Source: Gracilaria domingensis
Taxonomy: Eukaryota; Rhodophyta; Florideophyceae; Gracilariales; Gracilariaceae
Length of the DNA stretch: 64,000 nucleotides
Assembly: GCA_022539475.1 (NCBI GenBank)
Contig: VCMS01000241.1
Span: 62,001-126,000 of the forward strand
Reading direction: 5' to 3'
Numbering within the stretch: the stretch's first letter is position 1; the number at the start of each line of letters is the position of its first letter. Below the pieces are notes generated by a model. The model made no database searches. It had not been told where the DNA came from and worked only from the letters and a program-made list of their open reading frames with translations. This document shows, in pieces, positions 54,521-64,000 of this stretch. A program made the position numbers and the translations under genes.

Positions 54521-55130
54521 CCGAGAGGCGCGCCGCTCCGAAATGGTCGCATGCGGGGTAAAGGCGCGCCGCGCCGAATGCAGTAGATGCAAGGACGGGT
54601 GGCGACAAACACAATGCGGCAGTGTGTAGAGAATGGTGGGAGGGGGATGAAAAACCCGGGGCTGAAATTTGCACGGGGGAGGTAGCCGGCGGGGTGCTAG
54701 CAAACGAGGGTGCAGGCGCAGAGGGGGAGCGCGGAAGGTACGCGCGGAGAAGTAAGAAAGCGGAAGCAAGCGCTTGTTGGAGCGGGCGGAGAAGAGGGAT
54801 GGGAGGAGACACGGTAGAGGGTGCGCTGGGGGGGTGTGGCGGGAAGGGGGGGCCTCGCGGCGGCAAAAGCTGACGGCTCGGAAGCGGTACGCAAGAACGG
54901 TTACGCGGGCGCGCGCGACGGCAAATGCGCGCTCCAGCGCGCTTTTATTGCAATTAGCAGCGACACAAACAAATTGGCGCTGCGCGCATGGGAGAGAGGC
55001 GCTGAATTCAGCAGGTTGCGGGACGGGCGGCGACTAGGGGCGACAAAGACAATGCGGCAGAGTGTAGATAAGGTATGGGTTTGACAGACTGGGAGATAAA
55101 ATGAGCACAGGTGAGTGAGCAAGCAGGGGT
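54521..55130. other. GC-rich spacer with a direct repeat
   Basis: GC-rich. The text GACAAA(C/G)ACAATGCGGCAG occurs at about 54604-54622 and again at 55048-55066 with similar sequence around each copy, a direct repeat about 445 bases apart. No gene is assigned; long frames on both strands reflect composition. Confidence 0.4.
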
Positions 55131-55790
55131 AGAACAAAATATTAGAGATGCTGGCGTTGGAAGGCGCAGGATAGAACTGTTGATTTTGGGTGCTGAGAAA
55201 CGGTGGAGTTATTATAAATTGATGGCAATTATGTTGTTAATATTAAGTTAGGAAAATAAGAGAAATCTATTTAGGTCTTCAGAAAAAATACAATGCGAGT
55301 CTTGAACCCGAGTACATCGCGGGGGCGCCCGCCCAACCCCCGGTCTCCCCTTATCCACCCGGCCGAACGGCCACACGCCAACGGGCCGGTTCATTGACAG
55401 GATGGGCGAGTTTGTAGGAGGTATATGAACCAGAATTTGAAAAAATCCGGTGTACATATTTCAACCAGCTGTAACAATTCAGTTTCTGAAAATTACCTGT
55501 TTTTCATATTTGATTCTGTTTGAGAATACGCATCGTATTTACCAGTGCTATTCATATCTATTACAATTGAAGCATTATTTGAATGAAAATATTTAATGTT
55601 TCACCTGACACTGTAGGTATTGAAACCGGTTTGTTTGTTTGAAGCAAACAATTTTTTCAGACGCAGCTACTTCTTTCTGTGGAGATATTACTGTTTTGGT
55701 TTTTTGCATTGCCTTGCGCTCAAACTGTAACAATGGTTGTTTCAAACTGACCGATTGTACGAAAGAATGCAGTTCGTCTTTGGATAATAT
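55131..55790. other. AT-rich spacer, no gene
   Basis: AT-rich sequence with a GC-rich island at 55318-55395. The island has a tRNA-like TTGAACCCGAG motif but no full tRNA fold. Nothing else is supportable. Confidence 0.4.
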
Positions 55791-56213
55791 CTGTCCGATT
55801 AAACCCCTAGTGCTCGTGGTGTGCTGTAGAAATGTGTCGGTACACTGTCAGGGACGTGCATGGCTACTACATTGGTGTGCATTGTTGTGCATTGTTGTGC
55901 ACTGCTGTGCAGTAGTGTACGGAATTGTTGTGCACTGTTGTACACTGTTGTGCGTTGTTGTGCACTGCTGTTGTAAGCAGTTTGGCACTGTTACCATGTT
56001 ATGTCTGTAGATGATTGGTAGTATTGAGTGTCTCTGGTTAGTGAGTTGCATGTTGGTCAGAGTTGGAGTCCCATGATGGAGTAGCGAAGAAGTGCTATAT
56101 AGGTTGTGACTCAAGCACCTCCAAGTAAATCTGAGCTAGAGCTGGCGAACTTCCTTTCATTCCCCCCATCCTTCCTCATGTCAACTTTCCGATCCCAGCT
56201 ATAACCTCTAACA

Positions 56214-57079
56214 TGCAATTCATCAATCGTGTTCGGCACTTGGCCTCCGACCTCAAGAGTATGGGCGTCAACGTTGAAGAAGAGGACATTGCTATGGCTG
56301 CTCTATGTGGACTTCCGGATCGTTTTGAGCACCTCATTGTTGCAATTGACACCACGATCGGAGATCGCCAACTCACTATGGAGTTTGTGAAGAGCCGTTT
56401 ATTGCAAGAAGAGCAACGTATGAGTGATCGTGCCAAGGAGGAGTCCGGTAGTGATGCTGCACTCGTGGGACGCCAGTTTCGTAGGAAGTCATTGAAGTCG
56501 GTTGTGTGTTACTATTGTGGCATAAAGGGTCATATCCAGAAGAACTGTTTCAAAAAGCAACGTGATGGGGCTAACAAGGATCAGATCGATGCTGCTCACC
56601 CAAGTGTACATACCGCGCTCAACGATGAGCAAGGTACGGGCGGCAGCGATTCTGACTTTGTATGCCTCATTGCAAATGGTGCCGACAAGGCCACTAACAG
56701 TGACTGGATTGTTGACTCTGGAGCTACTGCGCACATGACTTATGATGACTCAATGTTCCAAACGTACGAGACAAAGGTGTCGTCGGGTGTGAGTATCGGC
56801 AATGATTCCAAGTTGCAGTCTGTTGGTCACGGAAGTGTGGAGCTCGATCTGACAGTTGAAGGGTCCAAGCGTAAGTGCAAGCTAAAGCAGGTGGTACACG
56901 TGCCCAACTTACGGTACCACTTGTTGTCTGTGTCACAGATTTGTGATCTGGGCTGCACGGTAGTGTTTGACAAAGAAAAGGTATGTGTGTACAAGGGGTC
57001 AAAAGTGGTTGCCGTTGGGCGCCGCGTCAAAGACCTGTACTACCTTTGCACTGCTGCAGATCAGTTCACGGACACGGAC
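56214..57079 (+). pseudogene. Copia gag fragment, left arm of the composite
   Basis: A gag part with a zinc knuckle and the start of the protease region, cut by the LTR at 57080. It is the inverted counterpart of the sequence ending at 61555. Confidence 0.8.
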
Positions 57080-57865
57080 TGATAGAGGTTGAAGCTGAAA
57101 GGGAAGGTTGAAGAAAGGATGGGGGAATGAAGGGAAGTTCGCCAGCTCTGGCTCGGAATTTACTTGGAGGCGCTCGAGTCACCGCTTATATAGAACTACT
57201 TTGCGCAACCATCGCACAACTCCAACTCCAAGCAATACCTAAACCACTAGCTAGAGACACTCAATACTACCAATCATCTTCTAACATAACATGGTAACAC
57301 TGCCACACTATCATGACAGCTTACAACAACAAAGTACAACAACGCACAACAGTGCACAACCGTGCTCATCAAGTTACGTGCTTACACATAACCATGACCA
57401 TGCACAGATTCACATAGTGCCAACACACTGTAATCCGTACCTGCCACCATAACAGTTACGTACAAGCTCACCAACTAACACGTCACCACAAACTCACTCC
57501 AAGTCCTACGTCACCAACAATACCACAGTGTAAACCTCTTGACAGCGCATCTACTCTTCACCATAGTGCCGAAGTCACATGAAGCTGTCCTACATGTCCA
57601 CGTACATACGTGTGTACCCTGCGCATCATGTACAGCATGCCCAGTGTATTAGCTACACACGTGTCCCCTGGAAACAACCCATTAGCGCCACAACACTTGT
57701 ACGAACCACAATGCATATGACCATTTGCAGTAGCCAATCAGAAGCCCGTTTCACGTTGAGTTTGCTCAGAGGCGCATATGCGCTTTTCCAACGGCACCCT
57801 CCAAAACAGCCCATGCTCCCCAGCACTTTTGGTTTTCAGTGACAGCACAGGGTCAACATCCAACA
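57080..57865 (-). repeat. Family-A copia LTR inside the composite
   Basis: 786 bases, TGATAG...CCAACA on the plus strand, near-identical to 36317-37102. Confidence 0.88.
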
Positions 57866-57885
57866 CCCCCCCTCTGTCACTGACT

Positions 57886-60800
57886 TCAAACTTCTATGTG
57901 AATCACTCCACCGGCTTCGCGGAACCTCTCGTGCTTCACTCGCGCAAGCGGCTTATTCAGCATGTCGGCAACCATGGAATCCGTCGGGCAGTAGAACAGC
58001 ACAATCGACTTGGCCTGCAGAGCTTCTCGAGTGAAGTGGAACCGAATTTCAATATGCTTGGTTCGCCTGTTCACCACTCCATTTCGAGCAAGGTCAATGC
58101 TGCCCTGGTTGTCAACATACATGGGAGTTGGTTCAACCAGCAGCTTTACAGACCCGTCTGCTTCCATGCCAATCACACTGCCGATGCCGTTCCAAAGTCG
58201 CCTAAGCCAGATCGCCTCCTTGGTGCCAGAGCACAAGCTCACGTACTCAGCCTCTGCACTCGACAGAGCAACTACCTCCTGTTGACGAGAAGACCACGAC
58301 ACAGCACCACCGCACATCATGAACAAGTATCCACTAGTGGACTTGCGGTTGGCAACATCGCCAGCCCAGTCAGAGTCCACATAGCCGTGCAGTTGCAAAT
58401 CGGTGCTGGAGCCATACGTCAACCCGAACGTGGTAGTGCCATTGAGGTAGCGAAGAACACGCTTGACCGCCTTCCAGTGAGTGTTTCCCGGCTTCTCAAC
58501 ATACTTGGCCAGCTTAGCCACAGCATATGAGATGTCTGGACGAGTTCCCACAGACAGATACATGAGGCAGCCAATCGCCTGACGATACGGTACATGCGTG
58601 AGCACTTCCTCCTCAACAGACAAGTCCACACCGCACTCCATAGGAGTGTCAACGGGTTTTGACAGCTGCATGCCAAATCGCTCCAGGACCTTGTTCGTGT
58701 ACGCTGACTGAGTCAAGTACAGCTCTCGCTTGGTTCTGTCTCGATGGATTTCAAATCCAAGAACCATGCGAGCTTCTTTGAGGTCCTTCATGCGGAAACG
58801 ACTTGACAGTTCTGCCTTCACACGTTCCACGGTTTTCATGCTCGGACTCGCAATCAGCAAGTCGTCAACATACAGAGCAATGATAACCAAGAAACCCAGT
58901 ATGATCCCGGTGTAGACACACTCGTCTGCGTCATTCGGCTTGAGGTGCATTTCACCAACAAGGAAGGTGTATATCTTGGCGTGCCACTGTCTTGGTGCTT
59001 GTCTAAGCCCATAGATCGCTTTCTTCAGTCGGCACACCAAGTCCTCCTTTCCCTGCTGTGTGAATCCCATTGGCTGCTCCATGTACACTGTCTCGTCAAG
59101 GTCACCGTTCAGAAAGGCAGTCTTCACATCCATCTGGTGCAAGTGGAAGTCTAGTACGGCAGTCACTGACAGGATCACTCTGATGGATGTGAACTTCACC
59201 ACAGGTGCATAAGTCTCTGAGAAGTCCACACTCTCGATCTGCAGGAACCCTCTTGCAACCACACGAGCCTTGTAACGCACTGTCGGTTCACCAGATGACG
59301 AAGCCTCATACTTCTGTACATACACCCACTTGGACGAAATCACGTTGCTGTCTGCTGGCCTTGGCACTAGATCCCACGTGTCATGCTCCATCAATGATTC
59401 GTACTCACTCTTCATCGCCTTCTTCCAAGCTTCGGAATCAGGACGTGACACTGCGTCACCGTACGACGAAGGAGTATCATCACTGGCTGTAAGGAAAGCA
59501 CTGGCACCACGCCACCACGAGGATGGCGTCTTTCTCTGACGTGTGGATCTACGAAGGGGCTGGACAGAAGCCTCATCTGAGCAATCTGCGTGTGTTCATC
59601 CGTACTGGCATTCGTGGTACTCTCATGAGAAGCTGGTGCAGAAGGATCATTTTCAGAATGATCGGCGGATGTGTCGGAGGTTGGGGCTTCAGCAGATACC
59701 GACTTGTCGACCAAGTCGATATCCGCATAGTCCTCGTCTTCAGAGTGCTCGTCACTTTCAGTTCCAGAGCACTCGTCAAACCTCACATCTCGTGACACAA
59801 TCACCTTCTTCTTCTGGCTGTCCCACAACTTGTATCCGTGGGAGCCTGAAGTGTACCCAATGAAGATGGCCTCCACTGCACGCTCTTCCAGCTTCTTCAA
59901 CTTGTGATCGACCACCTTGTACCAGCAACGGCTACCAAACACACGCAGATTGCTCAGATCAGGCTTCTGTCCATGCCACAGCTCAAACGGAGTCACGTCA
60001 CTCGGAAGCGCCTTGCAGGTCACTCTGTTGCGCACATACACAGAAACATTCAGAGCCTCAGCCCAAAAGCTTTTTGGCACATTCTTGTGATGCAACATTG
60101 ACCTGACCAAGTCCATGAGTGTGCGATTGAACCTCTCGGCAAGCCCGTTCTGCTGTGGATTGTAGGGCACAGTTCGCTGATGCTCAATACCGTACTGCTC
60201 AAGCTTTTCGGAGAACCGATTGGACAAGTACTCACCACCATTGTCAGTGCGTAATGCACGCAACACACTCTTGCGAGCGGTGATGGTTAACACTTTCCTG
60301 CCCATCTGGTTCTCCACAAACCTGAGCCACTTGATGAACATCCGGAACACCTCATCCTTCGTCTTGAGCATGTATAAGAAGCAGTAGCGGCTGTGGTCAT
60401 CGATGAATGTGACAAAGTAGTGCGAGCCTCCCAAGGACTTCACGTTCACTGGACCCGATATATCAGAGTGTACCAGGTCCAGTACGTGTTCAGCTCGTTC
60501 CCCCCCTTGCTTGGGAGTCGGAGCACGGGTTGCTTTGCCCACTACACAAGAGCCGCACACATCCACCTTCTGAGACACATCCACATTCAGACCTGACACA
60601 ACACCATTTCGAGCCATCTGCTTGATGCCTTCCACCTTCACATGAGCCATTGGAGCATGCCAAAGAGACAAGTTTGACACAAGGGCACTGTCCGTATCCG
60701 TGAACTGATCTGCAGCAGTGCAAAGGTAGTACAGGTCTTTGACGCGGCGCCCAACGGCAACCACTTTTGAACCCTTGTACACACATACCTTTTCTTTGTC

Positions 60801-61555
60801 AAACACTACCGTGCAGCCCAGATCACAAATCTGTGACACAGACAACAAGTGGTACCGTAAGTTGGGCAGGTGTACCACCTGCTTTAGCTTGCACTTACGC
60901 TTGGACCCTTCAACTGTCAGATCGAGCTCCACACTTCCGTGACCAACAGACTGCAACTTGGAATCATTGCCGATACTCACACCCGACGACACCTTTGTCT
61001 CGTACGTTTGGAACATTGAGTCATCATAAGTCATGTGCGCAGTAGCTCCAGAGTCAACAATCCAGTCACTATTAGTGGCCTTGTCGGCACCATTTGCAAT
61101 GAGGCATACAAAGTCAGAATCGCTGCCGCCCGTACCTTGCTCATCGTTGAGCGCGGTATGTACACTTGGGTGAGCAGCATCGATCTGATCCTTGTTAGCC
61201 CCATCACGTTGCTTTTTGAAACAGTTCTTCTGGATATGACCCTTTATGCCACAATAGTAACACACAACCGACTTCAATGACTTCCTACGAAACTGGCGTC
61301 CTAAGAGTGCAGCATCACCACCGGACTCCTCCTTGGCACGATCACTCATACGTTGCTCTTCTTGCAATAAACGGCTCTTCACAAACTCCATAGTGAGTTG
61401 GCGATCTCCGATCGTGGTGTCAATTGCAACAATGAGGTGCTCAAAACGATCCGGAAGTCCACATAGAGCAGCTATAGCAATGTCCTCTTCTTCAACGTTG
61501 ACGTCCATACTCTTGAGGTCGGAGGCCAAGTGCCGAACACGATTGATGAATTGCA
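57886..61555 (-). pseudogene. Copia gag-pol remnant, right part of the composite
   Basis: Minus-strand parts in family order: partial gag, protease and integrase (61555 to about 59600), then reverse transcriptase and RNase H (59451-57886). It is in two open pieces and lacks the beginning of gag. It is closely related to element A. Confidence 0.8.
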
Positions 61556-61680
61556 TGTTAGAGGTTATAGCTGGGATCGGAAAGTTGACATGAGGAAGGA
61601 TGGGGGGAATGAAAGGAAGTTCGCCAGCTCTAGCTCAGATTTACTTGGAGGTGCTTGAGTCACAACCTATATAGCAGGGA

Positions 61681-62425
61681 ATTTAGGGGAATTTATATTA
61701 CAAACGCGGCGAGCAGGAGAAAGATGATAATACGGTTCCTCCTGATGAAGAAGTCCAAGAGGTTAGAGCGATAGTAACGACTTGAAGAGCTTCCAAGATT
61801 GAAGATGAGAGGGCTGTGCAGTGGGGATCGATTGAAAGCTGAAGCACTTGAACCACACCAGGCTCCTTAAATAGCCACTCGACCGCAGGACTCAGGAGAG
61901 GTGTGCAATAATCTCCTAAGCGGGAAAGACACTCACTTCTAGCGCACAATTATCCTATCATGTTGGATCGTCAACTTTCCTGGATACAAAATGATTAACC
62001 TCTCAGGAATGGGTGCAGTACGACAGTGTAAACCTATTCAACTTGCACTCCGAAGCCGAAAATCGTATTATATCGCCGGGATAAGAGGTTTCCAATCTCA
62101 CTACCGTAGAGAACCAATTTCCCAAAGGCTTCAAGGCGTGTGATCCAACTGCAGGGGCGGCAGCAAAGTGACGACATCTTACCGAAGCATACCCAAATTA
62201 TTAACGTTGCCTCGAGAGCGAGCTCCATCACCATTCTGTTCGCTTCGCTATTTCGCAGTCAACATTATCATCCCTATTTGATTGCACACACGACACCCGG
62301 CTTTTGTGCTGTATCCAGTGAAACACGTCCACCACATTGCAACACGCAGAGAGGGCACTACAATCTAATCATTTCATATCACTTTAGCACCATTACCATT
62401 CAGATAAGAACATGAAACTCGGACC
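61681..62425. other. No supportable gene
   Basis: Spacer between the copia composite and the multicopper oxidase remnant. Short frames only; no element end or RNA gene was recognised. Confidence 0.45.
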
Positions 62426-62429
62426 CAGC

Positions 62430-64000
62430 CATCGGAACGAAATCTTGGGTATATGCTGGGCTGTTCGGTGCCACTGTGGTGGTGGCGAACGACGTCGCGT
62501 TTGATGAGCACACCTTGCTGCCGACGGACGGGACGAGGGAGGTGTTCTTGCACATGAGCGTCATGAATGAAGCTGAGAGCTTTCATTTTGAGGAGAATGT
62601 GTTGAGGGGCAAGAGGAACAGACCGCTTTCAGCCGAAGAGCTAGACGAGCTGATGGAGAACGAGGACTTTCAAGAGTCCAACTTGATGCACTCTATCAAT
62701 GGGTATGCCTACTGCAACGGGCCGCTCATCACCCTCTCTCAGGGACAACCAACGCGCTTCTACTTCTACGCGTTGGGGACGGAAGGTAAGCTTCTTCTTT
62801 TCCAGCAACAGCGTGGCGTATGCGTTCTTTCTTCTTGTCAACCTGCTAACCACTTTCTTGCGTGAGAACTTCTTTGCGACAGTGGACCTGCATACACCCA
62901 TGATTGGGAACGAGGTGTTGCAGCTTGATGTCAAGGCCAGCCGCGGCTCTGGTGCCCTACTTGCGGGCTCTTTTTCTAGCGCTCTCGTGTTCCCGCGCCA
63001 CAAGGGATTGAACGAACTGCGGTGCAATATGAATGACCACGTCATCGCCGGCATGAGGGCCTTATATTTTGTTGATACCAAGGGTAGCGTGTCAACATCA
63101 GTGGTGGTCCATCCCGAGGATGTTGATGTCACGCACTACATTGCGGCGGATGAGATCGACTGGGACTACGCACCTCCCGGAAGAGATCGGTGCACTCGCG
63201 ACCCTTTCGGCGAAGACTAACAGGTCTTCACGGAACCTGGCCCAGCTACGCCCGGCTCGCGTTATATCAAGGCCGTTTATCGAGAGTATCGTAACGCTAC
63301 ATTCTCCCGTCTAAAGGGCCGCGGATAGCGCTCCTTCTCCGGCGTGGTTGGTCCTCTACTGCATTTTGAGGTTGGAGAAGTTGTTCGAATTGTGTTCCAA
63401 AACAACTTGCGCTTTAGTACTAATATCAATTTTGTTGGTCTGGAGCTGCTCAATTCTACTTCTGCAGGTGCGTTAGCAGTTTCTCTCGGCCGTAAGGTGA
63501 CCTATCTCTTCCGCGTGAGACGCGAGGCAGGTCCTTCGAGGTCGGATCTTAGTGCTGTGCCGTATGTCTACTATTCCTCCGTGGACCCTATTTCTCACAC
63601 TGCGGCCTGCCTAACTGGCGTCATTGCTGTGACCAAGCGTGGTCGATTGCGAGGGAGAAGCAGGCTACCCAAGGGCACGAGAAGAGCCTACCCGTTGTTT
63701 CTCCAAATCTTTAGAGAGAATGATTCGCCGCTGATTCGGAGAAGCTTGCAAAAGTTTGCGCTGAACGCGGGCAATGCCACATTGACGCTTCTGGAGCAGC
63801 TGGCGGAAGATGAGGATTGGTTGGAAAGCAATGCTATGCATAGTATCAACGGGTACCTGTACGGCAACAATCCGCTGATTAGAGCGAAGGCTCCGTCGGT
63901 TATCCGCTTCTACGTTTTTGGATACGGCAGCGAGGCATCAATGCATTCGCCGGTTTGGATGGGTCAGATTGTGCACAGGACAGTTTACACGGGAAACGCG
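62430..64000 (+). pseudogene. Ceruloplasmin/hephaestin-type multicopper oxidase, degenerate; runs off the window
   Basis: From about 62430 the text SWVYAGLFGATVVV, then LPTDGTREVFLHMSVMNEAE and MHSINGYAYCNGPLITL matches a cupredoxin repeat of ferroxidases. A GT-AG intron (62786-62882, 97 bases) joins YALGTE to VDLHTPMIGNEVL in frame. Next come DPFGED, TEPGPATPGSRYIKAVYREY, then GVVGPLLHFEVGEVVRIVFQ and YVYYSSVDPISHTAACLTGV, a second repeat with HSINGYLYGNNPLI to the window end. TAA (63218-63220) and TAG (about 63326) lie in frame. Copper-ligand histidines expected in HTxHFHG, IHPHG and YHSHVD are replaced (HTPMIGN, INFVGL, YYSSVD). It is either a dead gene or an ancient non-catalytic paralogue that later acquired stops. 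Functional homologues oxidise Fe(II) at the cell surface during iron uptake. Confidence 0.75.

Larger units (their letters stand above)
55791..61680. mobile_element. Head-to-head copia A-family composite, broken
   Basis: The left arm is a variant LTR ending CTCTAACA at 56213, followed by a plus-strand gag fragment to 57079. The right arm is the same junction inverted, with minus-strand gag and pol ending at 61555 against a variant LTR starting TGTTAGAG at 61556. A full family LTR (57080-57865) joins the arms as the 3' LTR of the minus-strand part. The arms form an inverted repeat of roughly 1 kb. Both arms lack the leader and the start of gag, and the minus-strand coding part is in two open pieces, so the element is broken in several places. 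The central LTR is nearly identical to that of element A, so the remnant is not old. The left limit is approximate. Confidence 0.75.

Noticed and set aside
55290-55380. Possible tRNA on the minus strand (GGTTCAAGACTC followed by a T run)
   Set aside because: The T-arm pairs only in part, acceptor arms do not pair, and no anticodon arm can be drawn.
55639-56010. Cys/Val/His-rich 123-codon frame
   Set aside because: It lies over the GT-repeat part of a copia LTR (TTGTGCAC-type repeats), so the composition is forced by the repeat.

Overview
This is eukaryotic nuclear DNA. GT-AG introns of about 100 bases can be read at 11899-12003 and 62786-62882. Parts of eukaryote-only proteins are present (ORC1, Notchless/NLE1, TAF2, a ceruloplasmin/hephaestin-type multicopper oxidase), and most of the rest is transposable elements. 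There are no bacterial operons, rRNA genes or tRNA genes that I can support. A gene-poor, repeat-rich alga or protist genome fits, possibly a red alga; the host identity is inference. One assembly gap lies at 22996-23799.

The main discovery is a family of very large TIR DNA transposons with two copies in inverted orientation. Copy 2 is complete (38627-49452, 10.8 kb). It starts with CGTCTGTCTCTTGCAG, ends with the inverted CGTCTGTGTTCTGCA, is flanked by an AA duplication, and splits a copia gag sequence that resumes at 49453. Copy 1 (8703 to about 23.1 kb, reverse orientation) runs into the gap. Both copies share a 5' hairpin-rich region, a zinc-finger plus Plavaka/CACTA-like transposase, a tandem array of long palindromes centred on TTAGGGTAGCTACCCTAA, and a 3' module with a coiled-coil protein gene. 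They differ in the middle. Copy 1 carries a full-length but frameshifted NLE1, a tiny two-exon ORF and GC-rich decayed reading frames. Copy 2 carries an intact ketopantoate-reductase-like gene, a C-terminal fragment of ribulose-phosphate 3-epimerase, an unknown basic protein gene and three pre-miRNA-like hairpins. This looks like a gene-capturing transposon with constant ends and variable cargo.

Layout: 0-8.1 kb, decayed host genes (unknown acidic protein, ORC1-like fragment, ankyrin protein, APH/EcKL-type kinase). 8.7-23.1 kb, giant transposon copy 1. 23.8-38.6 kb, a nest of Ty1/copia elements (older copy C, split by A, whose 3' LTR is split by B, plus an inverted fragment). 38.6-49.5 kb, giant transposon copy 2. 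49.5-52.7 kb, an LTR relic and an intact hAT transposase. 53.5-54.6 kb, a TAF2 pseudogene. 55.8-61.7 kb, a head-to-head copia composite. 62.4-64.0 kb, a decayed multicopper oxidase running off the window.

Few genes here look functional: the hAT transposase, the ketopantoate-reductase-like gene, the coiled-coil gene and the open frames of copia elements A and B. Most other genes are fragments or carry stops or frameshifts.
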